From assembly GCF_037890695.1 (NCBI RefSeq), contig NZ_CP149571.1:765001-829000 (forward strand): a stretch of 64,000 nt of DNA, written 5' to 3'. Under the pieces are notes generated by a model that did not search any database, had not been told where the DNA came from, and was given only the letters and a program-made list of their open reading frames with translations. The position numbers and the translations under genes are program-made. This document shows positions 1 through 8,535 of this stretch, piece by piece; the stretch's first letter is position 1, and every line of letters starts with the position of its first letter. This stretch comes from Aeromonas jandaei. GTDB taxonomy: Bacteria; Pseudomonadota; Gammaproteobacteria; Enterobacterales; Aeromonadaceae.

Positions 1-219
1 TTTGCCGAACAGGGCCAGGTAATTTCCGTACGCCTGATGAAGGACAAGGCAACCGGCAAGCGCAGAGGATTTGGTTTTGTCGAGATGCCTGCTGCCGATG
101 CTGCCAAAGCGATTGCCGCATTGAATGACAAAGAGTATCAGCAGCGAACCCTCAAGGTACGCGAAGCGAACGACAAGCGAGACAAAGAGGAGAAGGAGGA
201 TGGTGAAGTCGAGGCTTGA
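1..219 (+). CDS. RNA-binding protein with RRM domain (5' truncated by window)
   Basis: The reading frame is open from the first base and ends at TGA 217-219, so the start lies outside the window. The visible 72 residues hold the second half of an RNA recognition motif, including an RNP1-like RGFGFVEM segment, followed by a highly charged Lys/Glu/Asp tail. Small single-RRM proteins of this kind in gammaproteobacteria bind single-stranded RNA and are often cold-inducible; the specific role here is unknown. A strong hairpin terminator follows at 252-288, inside the 3' end of the convergent murI. Confidence 0.85.
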   Translation, partial: FAEQGQVISVRLMKDKATGKRRGFGFVEMPAADAAKAIAALNDKEYQQRTLKVREANDKRDKEEKEDGEVEA

Positions 220-226
220 TCCCCCG

Positions 227-1030
227 TCAGAACCCCACCTCTTCCAGTGATGACAGCCCCCATGCTTGCAAGGGGGCTGTCAGTTTTTGGGCCTCCCCAT
301 CCAGCCGGGTGCAGTAAGCCCTGGCAATCACCTCTTCTATATGTACAGGCTGCACGGCGGCGTGCCCGCCATTGCTCAGCAACCAGGCCACCCGTTTGGC
401 AACCGCACTGCCTGAGTCAATCAGCTGACATTGCGGCATCAGCAGCCCAATCTCTTCATTGAGTAGCGGGAAGTGGGTACAACCGAGCACCAGCGTATCC
501 GGCTGCTCTTCCCCCTCCAGCCAGTCAGCCAGCACTTCACGCAGCAGCGCCATATTGACCGGCAGGCCCGCAAGCTTGTGCTCCGCTTCTATTACCAGCT
601 CGGTGGTGCCCTTGAGCAGCACCCGCTTGCCGGGGGCAAACTGGGCGATCAGTTCGTGGGTATAGTCGCGGCTGACGGTACCTGGCGTGGCCAACAGGCC
701 AATACAACCGTTGCGAGTCTGCGCGGCGGCGGGCTTGATGGCAGGCACCACCCCCACCACGGGAATATCCAGAGCCTCGCGCAGGGCCGGCAGCGCTATG
801 GTGCTGGCCGTGTTGCAGGCAATCACCACCAGATCGATCTGATGACGGGCCACCATGGTGGTCACCAAGCGGGAACAGGCAGCAATCAGGGCGGGCTCAC
901 TCAATTCACCATAGGGGAAGTTGGCGTTGTCGAAGCAGTAGAAATAGTTGTGTGCCGGCAGAACGCGACGGATCTCGCGGTAGATGGTCAGACCACCCAT
1001 ACCGGAGTCAAACACGAGAATATTGGCCAC
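227..1030 (-). CDS. murI: Glutamate racemase MurI
   Basis: This 267-residue protein interconverts L- and D-glutamate in the cytoplasm, supplying D-Glu for peptidoglycan. Family hallmarks are visible: the N-terminal DSGMGG (residues 8-13) and the two catalytic cysteine contexts ACNTAST (Cys72) and LGCTHFPLL (Cys184). Length matches the family. It is convergent with the RRM gene, with only seven bases between stop codons. btuB lies just upstream on the same strand, as in E. coli where btuB-murI are neighbours, but a terminator separates them. Confidence 0.96.
   Translation of the reverse strand: MANILVFDSGMGGLTIYREIRRVLPAHNYFYCFDNANFPYGELSEPALIAACSRLVTTMVARHQIDLVVIACNTASTIALPALREALDIPVVGVVPAIKPAAAQTRNGCIGLLATPGTVSRDYTHELIAQFAPGKRVLLKGTTELVIEAEHKLAGLPVNMALLREVLADWLEGEEQPDTLVLGCTHFPLLNEEIGLLMPQCQLIDSGSAVAKRVAWLLSNGGHAAVQPVHIEEVIARAYCTRLDGEAQKLTAPLQAWGLSSLEEVGF
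252..288 (+). terminator. Intrinsic terminator of the RRM gene, lying inside murI
   Basis: A ten-base-pair inverted repeat (GACAGCCCCC / GGGGGCTGTC) with a ten-base loop is followed by AGTTTTT on the plus strand. It sits within the last codons of the opposing murI gene, so the same bases serve as terminator for one gene and coding sequence for the other. Confidence 0.75.
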
Positions 1031-1082
1031 TTGACCTCCCCCTTTGGTGCAAGGCGACGATCATACTCCCGCCTGCCGCCAA

Positions 1083-1110
1083 TAGAAAAGGCCCTGCCAA
1101 TGGCAGGGCC
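1083..1110 (-). terminator. Intrinsic terminator after btuB
   Basis: On the minus strand GGCCCTGCC-ATT-GGCAGGGCC is followed by TTTTCT, a nine-pair stem with a short U-tract, 29 bases after the btuB stop. It should reduce read-through from btuB into murI. Confidence 0.75.
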
Positions 1111-1138
1111 CCTGATTTTTCCGCTTGCCGGGTCCGGC

Positions 1139-2983
1139 TTAGAGTGAGTAATCCATTGTCACGTAGTAAGCGCGCTCATCGGCAGGGTAGCCCACCGCCG
1201 TCTGATAGTGCTTGCCCAGCAGGTTGTTGATCTTGCCCGATACCTTGAGCGCTGGCGTTACCTTGTAGCCAACGGCCAGATTCCAGAGGCTGTAACCACC
1301 CAGTTCGGTGGTGTTGGCCACATTGCCATACCGCTCACCCTGATAGATCCAGCTCAACGAGCCGTCAAACTGTTGCCACTGCGCCTGCGTAATCCACTTG
1401 GCCCCTTTGCGGGAGATCAACTGCAACTGTTTGTTGGTCACCTTGTCTTTGGGATCCTTATACTCGGCAGAGACCCGATGGCTCAACCAGCCAGTGTCGA
1501 ATTCCCCTTCCAGCTCGACCCCTTCAATCCGAGCCTTGCCAACGTTTTGTGGTGATGACCCACCATTACCATTAGGGGCCCACTGGATCATCTGCTCGAA
1601 GTCATTGCGATAACCGGTCATGCGCCACTCAACACCCGCAGTTTGACCGTCCAGCATCAGCTCGCTGCTCTTCGACTCTTCCGGCTTCAAGTCGGGGTTG
1701 CCGAGACCCGGGTAGTAGAGGTCATTAAAGGAGGGAGCACGGAAACCGGTGCCGTAACGGGCACTCAGGCGGTAATCCTCCGCAAAACGCCAGCCAGCAC
1801 CGGTCTGCCAGGTATTGTGGCGACCATACTGTTCGTTGTCATCGCTACGCCCGCTCAGCTCACCCTGCCATGTCTGGTTGTCGAATTGGGCTAGGGCATA
1901 GACCCCGGTATTGTCACGCTCCTTGGCCCCTGCCGGATAGGGGGAGCCAGAAGAACGCGAGCGATCGTCCAGCATGTCGCGCTGCCAGTCAGCACCGCCG
2001 CCGAGCGTCCACAGCTCGTTCAGCTTGATGCTGTTGACCCAGTTCAGGCTGTATTGACGGGTATAGGTCCGGTTATTGGCCTGATCGCGGCCACTGGTAT
2101 CCTGATAGTCGTAAGCATCCTGTCTGGAGAAGGCGCCACGCAGCTCGCTCAGATAGCGCTCGTTGTGATAACGGGAACCCAGCTGATAACTCTGGTTTTC
2201 AGTCCAGGTCTCGTTGCGCTGCTGAGCGACATAAGAGTTGTCATACTGGGCAATATTGCGGAACCAGCGGGTCGTACCGAACAGATCCCAGTTGCTGCCA
2301 AGCGCCTGCTGATAATCGAGCATGGCGTTATAGCCACGGTGACCATGCTGGTCACCATCGTTGATGCCGGGTAAGGGGTGTACGTTATACCCCTCTTCAT
2401 CATCAAAACCGCCAGCTACCTTGAGCTGACCCGCCTCGCCCACCTGACCGGTGCTGCTGAAAGATGCCTGACGTTGCTGATGGGAACCGGCCCCTACGTT
2501 GAACTTGTGCTGGCTCGCCCCCTTGTCGGGGCGGGTAATGATGTTGATCACCCCGCCGATGGCATCAGAACCGTAAATGGTGGCGCGCGGGCCACGAATA
2601 TATTCGATGCGCTCCACCTGATTAAGCGGCAGGTTGTTCAGTTCGGTCATCCCGGCGGTCAGGGAGGCACTGCGCACCCCGTCCACCAGCACCAGCGTCT
2701 GGGAAGAGGTACCGCCACGCACCCGCAGCGAGCTCATCTGGCCGCGGCCACCATTGCTGACCACTTCCACGCCGGGCAGGGTCTTGACCACATCGGTCAC
2801 GGTCTGGGCTTGCAGACGGTCGATCTCGTCCCGGGTCACCACATTGACCGGGGCCAGTACGCTGGAGGCGGGTTGGGCGACGCGGGTAGCGGTCACCACC
2901 ATGGTGGGATTAACGGGAATGGTCAGCTGCTGGGCAAACGCCGCCGTCGGCAACAGGGCAGCCGCCAGAAATTTCTTCGACAT
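1139..2983 (-). CDS. btuB: TonB-dependent vitamin B12 outer-membrane receptor BtuB
   Basis: A 614-residue outer-membrane beta-barrel that imports cobalamin using energy from TonB. The first 17 residues form a signal peptide ending in AFA. A TonB-box-like MVVTATR follows, then the plug domain (about residues 45-150, with the VLVDGVR and IEYIRGPRATIYGSDAIGGVINI segments) and a long barrel domain with alternating aromatic strands. Length agrees with E. coli BtuB (614). The last residue is Leu rather than the more common Phe. The start has AAGGATCTCTC upstream as ribosome-binding site. A cobalamin riboswitch sits in the leader, so expression should fall when adenosylcobalamin is abundant. Confidence 0.95.
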   Translation of the reverse strand: MSKKFLAAALLPTAAFAQQLTIPVNPTMVVTATRVAQPASSVLAPVNVVTRDEIDRLQAQTVTDVVKTLPGVEVVSNGGRGQMSSLRVRGGTSSQTLVLVDGVRSASLTAGMTELNNLPLNQVERIEYIRGPRATIYGSDAIGGVINIITRPDKGASQHKFNVGAGSHQQRQASFSSTGQVGEAGQLKVAGGFDDEEGYNVHPLPGINDGDQHGHRGYNAMLDYQQALGSNWDLFGTTRWFRNIAQYDNSYVAQQRNETWTENQSYQLGSRYHNERYLSELRGAFSRQDAYDYQDTSGRDQANNRTYTRQYSLNWVNSIKLNELWTLGGGADWQRDMLDDRSRSSGSPYPAGAKERDNTGVYALAQFDNQTWQGELSGRSDDNEQYGRHNTWQTGAGWRFAEDYRLSARYGTGFRAPSFNDLYYPGLGNPDLKPEESKSSELMLDGQTAGVEWRMTGYRNDFEQMIQWAPNGNGGSSPQNVGKARIEGVELEGEFDTGWLSHRVSAEYKDPKDKVTNKQLQLISRKGAKWITQAQWQQFDGSLSWIYQGERYGNVANTTELGGYSLWNLAVGYKVTPALKVSGKINNLLGKHYQTAVGYPADERAYYVTMDYSL

Positions 2984-3049
2984 GAGAGATCCTTAAGTTC
3001 GCGTAAGTATCTACTTCGTGGCCGGTTTCTCTCGGCCCGAAATACGAAC

Positions 3050-3215
3050 TCTGGCAGGTCTTCGGGCTCGGGGGCTGATAGCCTACGGCGACGGCTTCCC
3101 GCCTGACGGCAGTGCCCTGATGTCGCTTCGTTCCCCCTTACCGCTGCGCGCCAGCTCCGGATTCTCACCGGATTCCCTATTAAGCATGATGCGCCAAAGC
3201 GGGAGGATTATAGGC
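3050..3215 (-). promoter_or_regulatory. Cobalamin (B12) riboswitch in the btuB leader
   Basis: Read on the minus strand, 3053-3069 gives AGCCCGAAGACCTGCC, a full match to the B12 box (AGYCMGRAGACCTGCC) that closes the cobalamin riboswitch. Upstream in the transcript is the conserved GGGAATCCGGTGAGAATCCGG segment (about 3160-3182) followed by GCGCGCAGCGGTAAG. The box ends about 70 bases before the btuB start, consistent with control of translation initiation by occlusion of the ribosome-binding site. Outer boundaries are approximate. Confidence 0.93.
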
Positions 3216-3248
3216 AGAGCAACGCTGGATGTATAGCCATCCAGATTT

Positions 3249-4151
3249 CTATTTATTGCCCGCCAGCGCCTCCAGCCGCTGCTGGGCCCCCTCCATCACC
3301 GCCTGTACCCCGGGATGGGAGAGATGGCGCCCTGCCGAGACCAGATAATAAGAGAGGGTAACGTCGGCCAGAGTCGCAATCCGCTCCACTCCGTAGAGGC
3401 GGCCAATCTCGTCAGCCATCGCTAGCGGCGCTGGGAAGATCCCCATCCCCGCCTTGCCGAACGACTTCATCAGGGTGGAGTCATCAAACTGCCCCACCAG
3501 ATGGGGATGAATGCCCTGCTGGCGATACCACTCCAGCAGCCGATCGTGGGTGGCCGACTTCTCTCCGGGAATAAGCAACGGCAACCCCTCCAGCGAGGCG
3601 GGAAAGCCATCCCGTGCCCGAGCCGCCAGCTCGGCGCTGGCAAACAGCGCCAGCGGGCTACGCCCTAGCTCATGGTTATAGCCGCGCACGCCGCTGTCGA
3701 GGGGAAGCGGGCGATCGATCAGCACCATATCCAGCTTGTGACGGGCCAGTTCGCTGAACAGCTGCTCGGCCCGCTCCTCATGACACACCAGCCGCAGCGG
3801 CGTCGCCAGCGCCATGGCGGGAGCCAGCAACTCGAACGCCAGAGTACGGGGTACCGAATCGGCGATCCCCACCTGCATGGTCAGCTCCTGACTGGCGTGG
3901 CGCAGGGTGTGCTCCAGCTCGGCGCCGAGCGAGAAAATCGCCCCCGCTTGCTCCTGCGCCTGCCGACCCGCAGCGGTCAGCACCAGACGCCGCCCCACCC
4001 GGTTGAACAGCGCCACCCCGAGGGACTGCTCCAGCTCGGCGACCTGACCGCTGATGGTCTGCGGCGTGAGGTGCAGCTGTTCGGCGGCCTGCGTCACGCT
4101 GCCGCAGCGCGCTACATGCCAGAAGTAGTAGAGCTGTTTGTAGTTGAGCAT
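3249..4151 (-). CDS. NhaR-like LysR-family transcriptional regulator
   Basis: A 300-residue LysR protein whose N-terminus (MLNYKQLYYFWHVARCGSVT, then QAAEQLHLTPQTISGQVAELE) closely resembles E. coli NhaR, the activator of the Na+/H+ antiporter gene nhaA. I start it at 4151, where AGGGA precedes ATG by five bases, rather than at 4184. The remaining 230 residues form the periplasmic-binding-protein-like effector domain. It is divergently transcribed from an sbtA-type sodium-bicarbonate transporter with about 110 bases between. This suggests that it controls that operon, possibly in response to sodium, but its target is an inference. No nhaA gene is visible nearby. Confidence 0.85.
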   Translation of the reverse strand: MLNYKQLYYFWHVARCGSVTQAAEQLHLTPQTISGQVAELEQSLGVALFNRVGRRLVLTAAGRQAQEQAGAIFSLGAELEHTLRHASQELTMQVGIADSVPRTLAFELLAPAMALATPLRLVCHEERAEQLFSELARHKLDMVLIDRPLPLDSGVRGYNHELGRSPLALFASAELAARARDGFPASLEGLPLLIPGEKSATHDRLLEWYRQQGIHPHLVGQFDDSTLMKSFGKAGMGIFPAPLAMADEIGRLYGVERIATLADVTLSYYLVSAGRHLSHPGVQAVMEGAQQRLEALAGNK

Positions 4152-4260
4152 GCCGTTCCCTATCAGTTTTTTCCGAACAACCATCAGTGAGAATCTGATT
4201 TTATCGAAACATTGCGGGCTCTAGCATGCAACCATTATCTGAACTGCCCTGCGAGCCATC

Positions 4261-5187
4261 ATGCTGGACGTCGTTGTTCTCTTCTTTCTGTTTGGTCTGC
4301 TGGCCGGTCTGGTGCGCTCCGAGCTCAAGCTGCCGCCCGCCCTTTACGACACTCTCTCCCTCTTTTTGCTGCTGGCCATCGGCCTCAAGGGCGGCGTCGG
4401 TCTGGCCCAGCAATCCCTGCAGCCTCTGCTGCCGCAACTGGCGCTGGTGATCCTGCTGGGCGTGGTGCAGACCCTGCTCGGCTTTGCCTTGCTGCGCCTC
4501 AAGATGAACCGGGTCGATGCCGCTGCCACCGCCGCCCACTACGGCTCGGTCAGCGTCGCCACCTTTGCGGTCGGGGTGAACTGGCTCACCGAACGGGGCA
4601 TCAGCTTTGAATCCCAGCTCTCCATCTTTCTCGCGGTGATGGAGATCCCGGCCATTCTGGTGGGCATAGTGCTCGCCCGCGGCATCAGCCGCGAGACCCG
4701 CTGGCGCATGCTGGCCCACGAGACCTTCCTCGGCAAAGGGGTAACCCTGCTGCTCGGCGGCATGGCCATCGGCTATCTGGCCGGGCCGGACGGGATCGCT
4801 CCGCTCAAACCGCTGTTTGTCGACCTGTTCAAGGGGGCGTTGGCGCTGTTCCTGCTGGAGATGGGCCTCATCGTCGCCCGCCAGTGTCAGGATCTGCGCC
4901 GCCATGGCCTGTTCCTGCTCGGCTTCGCCCTGTTGATGCCGCTCGCCTCAGCGGGACTGGGATTGGCTGCTGGCCAACTGATGGGGCTCTCCCTCGGCGG
5001 CCTGACCCTGCTAGCCACCCTGGCGGCCAGCGCCTCCTATATTGCCGTGCCGGCCACCATGCGCATCGCCGTGCCCCAGGCCAACCCGGGGCTCTCTCTC
5101 AGCGCCGTGCTGGGGGTCACCTTCCCGTTCAACATCATGCTGGGGATCCCGCTCTACCACAGCTGGGCCCGCCACTTCACGGAGTAG
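4261..5187 (+). CDS. sbtA: SbtA-type sodium-dependent bicarbonate transporter
   Basis: A 308-residue, very hydrophobic protein with about ten membrane segments in two inverted halves. It begins MLDVVVLFFLFGLLAGLVRSE and carries the LPPALYDTLSLFLLLAIGLKGG stretch typical of the SbtA (formerly DUF897) family. Cyanobacterial SbtA imports bicarbonate with sodium. The gene is followed after four bases by a PII-like sbtB gene, the usual partner. The sodium-type LysR regulator upstream and bicarbonate-using purK downstream fit a bicarbonate uptake role, but transport activity in this organism is inferred. Confidence 0.85.
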   Translation: MLDVVVLFFLFGLLAGLVRSELKLPPALYDTLSLFLLLAIGLKGGVGLAQQSLQPLLPQLALVILLGVVQTLLGFALLRLKMNRVDAAATAAHYGSVSVATFAVGVNWLTERGISFESQLSIFLAVMEIPAILVGIVLARGISRETRWRMLAHETFLGKGVTLLLGGMAIGYLAGPDGIAPLKPLFVDLFKGALALFLLEMGLIVARQCQDLRRHGLFLLGFALLMPLASAGLGLAAGQLMGLSLGGLTLLATLAASASYIAVPATMRIAVPQANPGLSLSAVLGVTFPFNIMLGIPLYHSWARHFTE

Positions 5188-5191
5188 CCAC

Positions 5192-5494
5192 ATGCAGACC
5201 GAGACCCGCACCCTGCTGACCATCATCACGGAAGCCAATCTGGAGCCTACCCTGCTGCGCACCCTAACCCGCGAGGGGCTGCGCGGCTACACCATCACAG
5301 ATGCCCGCGGCAGGGGGGATCATGGCGAGCGCAACGCCAGCTGGAGCGAGAGCGGCAACATCCGGCTGGAGGCGATCTGCAGCCGGGAGCAAGCGGAGCG
5401 GCTGCTGGCCCACCTGCAGAGTCGCTACTACCCCGATTACGCCATGATCGCCTTTCTGCAACCGGTCGAAATCGTGCGACCCGAGAAATTCTGA
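5192..5494 (+). CDS. sbtB: SbtB-like PII-family signalling protein
   Basis: A 100-residue protein starting four bases after sbtA. The pattern of a short beta strand (TLLTIITEANLEPTLLRTL), then GLRGYTITDARGRG with a polar T-loop-like insert (residues 40-58), then a second beta-alpha-beta unit, is that of the PII fold. In cyanobacteria SbtB binds adenine nucleotides and modulates SbtA. The stop codon forms the first base of a terminator hairpin. The C-terminus (RPEKF) lacks the cysteine-pair extension seen in some cyanobacterial SbtB. Confidence 0.82.
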   Translation: MQTETRTLLTIITEANLEPTLLRTLTREGLRGYTITDARGRGDHGERNASWSESGNIRLEAICSREQAERLLAHLQSRYYPDYAMIAFLQPVEIVRPEKF

Positions 5495-5516
5495 GCCGGC
5501 TTGCCGGCTCTTTTTG
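5493..5516 (+). terminator. Intrinsic terminator after sbtAB
   Basis: GAGCCGG-CTTG-CCGGCTC followed by TTTTTG begins within the sbtB stop codon. It separates sbtAB from purEK transcriptionally, at least in part. Confidence 0.85.
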
Positions 5517-5524
5517 TTTACCAA

Positions 5525-5540
5525 AAGCAAACGTTTAACA
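5525..5540 (+). promoter_or_regulatory. Candidate PurR operator upstream of purE
   Basis: AAGCAAACGTTTAACA contains the core GCAAACGTTT and matches nine of the eleven fixed positions of the PurR consensus ANGCAANCGNTTNCNT. It lies 18 bases before the purE start, between the sbtB terminator and the purE ribosome-binding site. In E. coli purEK is repressed by PurR with hypoxanthine or guanine as corepressor. Confidence 0.7.
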
Positions 5541-5557
5541 GCAAGGAACCAATACAC

Positions 5558-6067
5558 ATGAACACCCCTCCGCTGATCGGCCTGGTAATGGGCTCCGACT
5601 CCGACTGGCCCGTGCTGCAGGCCGCCGCCCGCATCCTCAAGGAGCACGGCGTGCCCTACGAGGCGCAGGTAGTCTCGGCCCATCGCACCCCGGATCTGCT
5701 GTTCGAGTATGCCGCCACTGCCCGCGAACGCGGACTACGCGCCATCATCGCCGGAGCCGGTGGCGCCGCTCACCTGCCGGGTATGGTCGCCGCCAAGACC
5801 ACATTGCCCGTGCTGGGGGTACCCATCCCCTCCCGCCATCTCAAGGGAATGGACTCCCTGCTCTCCATCGTGCAGATGCCCAAGGGGGTGCCGGTCGCCA
5901 CCTTCGCCATCGGCGAAGCGGGGGCTGCCAACGCCGCCCTGTTTGCGGTCTCTCTGCTCTCCGTTGCACAAGACGGCGACGCCCCCCGCTACCGGCAGCA
6001 GCTCGACGACTTCCGCACCCGTGAGCGCGACCGGGTGCTGGCCCTCACGCTGGAGGAGCCGACATGA
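5558..6067 (+). CDS. purE: N5-carboxyaminoimidazole ribonucleotide mutase PurE
   Basis: A 169-residue class I PurE that converts N5-CAIR to CAIR in purine biosynthesis. The phosphate-binding GSDSDWPV (residues 12-19) and the active-site SAHRTP (His42) are present. I start at 5558 (AAGGAACC upstream) rather than at 5501, which would run through the terminator. The stop codon overlaps the purK start as ATGA, indicating translational coupling with purK, its pathway partner. Confidence 0.96.
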   Translation: MNTPPLIGLVMGSDSDWPVLQAAARILKEHGVPYEAQVVSAHRTPDLLFEYAATARERGLRAIIAGAGGAAHLPGMVAAKTTLPVLGVPIPSRHLKGMDSLLSIVQMPKGVPVATFAIGEAGAANAALFAVSLLSVAQDGDAPRYRQQLDDFRTRERDRVLALTLEEPT

Positions 6068-7188
6068 TCCTGCCCCCCGCCACCCTCGGCATGCTGGGGG
6101 GCGGCCAGCTCGGCCGCTACTTCGTGATGGCCGCCCACCGCCTCGGTTACAAGGTGGTGGTGCTGGATCCTGACCCGGCCAGCATCGCCGGTGCCGCCGC
6201 CGATCACCATATTGTCGCCCCCTATGACGACCAGACCGCCCTGCACGAGCTGGCTAGCCACTGCGAGGCCATCAGCTGCGAGTTCGAAAACGTGCCCGCC
6301 GCCTCCCTGGCGCTGCTGGAGCAGTACAAGCCGGTGCGCCCGGCCGCCAGCACGGTGCGGGTCTGTCAGGATCGCCGTGAAGAGAAAGCCTTTCTGCGCG
6401 GGGCCAACATCCCGGTTGCCCCCTCTCTGGCGCTACTGCCGGAAGAGCCCATCCCCGCACAGGCCAGCGAACTCTTCCCCGCAATTCTCAAGACTGCCCG
6501 CGAGGGGTACGACGGCAAGGGGCAGTGGCAGGTGAGCAATCTGGATGAGCTGGCGACGGCGCTGACAGCCAGTGGCGTGCCCTGCGTGCTGGAAAAACGG
6601 CTGACGCTGGAGGGGGAGTTTGCCCTGACCCTGGCCCGCAGCCCGAGCGGCGCCATCAGCGCCCTGCCGCTGGTGCAGAACTGGCACAGCGGCGGCATTC
6701 TCGATCAGACTCGCTCCCCGGCCAATGTGCCAACGCTGGAGCGCGAAGCCAAAGGGATCGCCGAGCGGCTGATCGCAGCCCTCGACTACGTCGGGGTGCT
6801 GACGGTGGAGTTCTTTCTGGTGGAAGGGCGACTGCTAGTCAACGAGCTGGCGCCTCGCCCCCACAATTCGGGTCACCCCAGTCTCGATAACGCCGCATGC
6901 AGCCAGTTCGAGTTGCAGGTGCGGGCCCTGTGCGACCTGCCGCTGCCAGAGCAGATCGCCGTGCGCCCCGCCCTGTTACTCAACCTGCTGGGGGATCTCT
7001 GGCAGAACGGCACCCCCGACTGGGCCACCCTGCTGGCGCAGCCCGGCCTGCATCTGCACCTCTATGGCAAGGGCGAACCCCGCCCCGGCCGCAAGATGGG
7101 CCACGTCACGGTGACCGGTGACGACTGGTCAACGGTGGAGGAGCGCTGCCGTCAGGCCCGCCAGCGGCTGGGGCTAGCGCCGCGCTGA
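6064..7188 (+). CDS. purK: N5-carboxyaminoimidazole ribonucleotide synthetase PurK
   Basis: A 374-residue ATP-grasp enzyme that uses ATP and bicarbonate to carboxylate aminoimidazole ribonucleotide to N5-CAIR, which PurE then rearranges. The N-terminal [20 protein letters not shown] nucleotide-binding start is diagnostic, and the C-terminal half contains the ATP-grasp segment [19 protein letters not shown]. It overlaps purE by four bases. Its need for bicarbonate is notable given the bicarbonate transporter immediately upstream. Confidence 0.96.
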   Translation: MILPPATLGMLGGGQLGRYFVMAAHRLGYKVVVLDPDPASIAGAAADHHIVAPYDDQTALHELASHCEAISCEFENVPAASLALLEQYKPVRPAASTVRVCQDRREEKAFLRGANIPVAPSLALLPEEPIPAQASELFPAILKTAREGYDGKGQWQVSNLDELATALTASGVPCVLEKRLTLEGEFALTLARSPSGAISALPLVQNWHSGGILDQTRSPANVPTLEREAKGIAERLIAALDYVGVLTVEFFLVEGRLLVNELAPRPHNSGHPSLDNAACSQFELQVRALCDLPLPEQIAVRPALLLNLLGDLWQNGTPDWATLLAQPGLHLHLYGKGEPRPGRKMGHVTVTGDDWSTVEERCRQARQRLGLAPR

Positions 7189-7207
7189 TCGACCATCGGA
7201 AATGCAA

Positions 7208-7238
7208 AGACCCGGGCATGGCCCGGGTCTCTGTTTTT
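7208..7238 (+). terminator. Intrinsic terminator after purEK
   Basis: AGACCCGGGC-ATG-GCCCGGGTCT followed by CTGTTTTT, a ten-pair stem twenty bases after the purK stop. Confidence 0.85.
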
Positions 7239-7261
7239 GCTTGCTCTGGCTGGGAGCCTTG

Positions 7262-8458
7262 TCAGGCCCGTTCGGTGGTCAGCGCCACGGGAGCCGGCAG
7301 ACGGATAGTGAGGGAGAGCACCAGCGCCACCACCAGCAACACCAGGATCAGGTGGAAGGTCGCCATAAAGCCGCCAAACAGGGAGGCCACGATAGAGCCG
7401 ATGATGCTGCCCAGACCAAAGCCCAGATAGATAACGCCGTAGTTCTTGGTCAGGTTGTTGAGACCGAAGAAGTCGCTCACCAGCGAGGGGTAGACGGTGA
7501 TGGTGCCGCCGAAGCTGAAGGCCACACAGGCAACCGCCACGAAGAACAGATTGGCATTGAGCGGTACGAACAGCAGCAGCGCCATGCCCGCCAGGGTAAT
7601 CAACTGGGCGATGGTGATGACCCGGATGCGGGACATCTTGTCAGAGAGAATGCCCAGCACCAGACGGCCACCCAGGTTGGCCATGGCGATGATGGCAACG
7701 GCGTTGGCGGCGACCACGGCCGGCAGACCCACCATCTTCTCGCCGATATCCTTGGCCACGCCGATAACGTAGAGGCCGCTCATGCAGGCGGTGAGGAACA
7801 TCAGCGCCAGCATCCAGTACTGCGGCTTGCGCATCGCCTCGGCCAGAGTGAAGTCACGGCTCTCGCTCTGCTGCACGGAGGCGGCCTGCTTGGGCGCATC
7901 CTTCATCAGCATGCCGCCCACCAGCACCATGGACATGGCGATCAGCCCCCACAGCTGGAAGGTGGTCTCAAGGCCGGAGCTGGAGAGCAGCAGCAGGTTG
8001 ATGTATTTGAAACCGAGACTGCCGAGGCCATAGGCACCGATGGAGCAGGCGGAGATCAGCCCCTTGCGCTCCGGGAACCACTTCACGCAGTTGGAGAGGG
8101 TCATCAGGTAACCGGTACCGTCGGCAAAACCGACCAGAATGCCGGCGCAGAGGTAGAGCATCGCCAGATTGCTGGCATGGGCGGTGAGGAAGAAGCCGAT
8201 GCCGAGCAGCACACCGGCGCCCAGGGTCACGTTGCGCACCCCGAATCGCTCCTGCAGCTTGCCCGCCATGGAGGAGGCGACCGCCAGCGAGAGGCTGAGC
8301 AGGCCGAAGGCGAAAGCGACCTGACTCACCGGCTCGTCCAGCTTGTCGGAGAGCTGGGCGTTGAACAGGCTCCAGGTGTAGACAGAACCCAGTGCGAACT
8401 GGGTGATGATGGTACCGATCAGTGTCAGGTACCGGGTGCGATTCATCTCTTTGGTCAT
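7262..8458 (-). CDS. yhjX: MFS transporter of the YhjX / oxalate-formate antiporter family
   Basis: A 398-residue, twelve-segment major facilitator protein starting MTKEMNRTRYLTLIGTIITQ and continuing FALGSVYTWSLFNAQL, closely like E. coli YhjX of the oxalate/formate antiporter group. In E. coli yhjX is the main target of the pyruvate-responsive YpdA/YpdB system. Here the regulator gene lies directly upstream on the same strand, 109 bases away, and a YpdB-type direct repeat sits in that gap. Transported substrate is not known with certainty; a pyruvate-related role is inferred from the regulation. Confidence 0.88.
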   Translation of the reverse strand: MTKEMNRTRYLTLIGTIITQFALGSVYTWSLFNAQLSDKLDEPVSQVAFAFGLLSLSLAVASSMAGKLQERFGVRNVTLGAGVLLGIGFFLTAHASNLAMLYLCAGILVGFADGTGYLMTLSNCVKWFPERKGLISACSIGAYGLGSLGFKYINLLLLSSSGLETTFQLWGLIAMSMVLVGGMLMKDAPKQAASVQQSESRDFTLAEAMRKPQYWMLALMFLTACMSGLYVIGVAKDIGEKMVGLPAVVAANAVAIIAMANLGGRLVLGILSDKMSRIRVITIAQLITLAGMALLLFVPLNANLFFVAVACVAFSFGGTITVYPSLVSDFFGLNNLTKNYGVIYLGFGLGSIIGSIVASLFGGFMATFHLILVLLVVALVLSLTIRLPAPVALTTERA

Positions 8459-8535
8459 GATGCGTCTCGGTCGATGGCCTTAAGGAAATTGAGGCCACTA
8501 TAGGCAAGACGCAGCTCGCGCCGATCGATTAAGGC

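Noticed and set aside
7202..8503. 433-residue open frame opposite yhjX, and the similar 578-residue frame at 9415-11151 opposite ypdA
   Set aside because: Both are long only because of G+C-rich third positions on the opposite strand; neither shows a fold, signal or ribosome-binding site.
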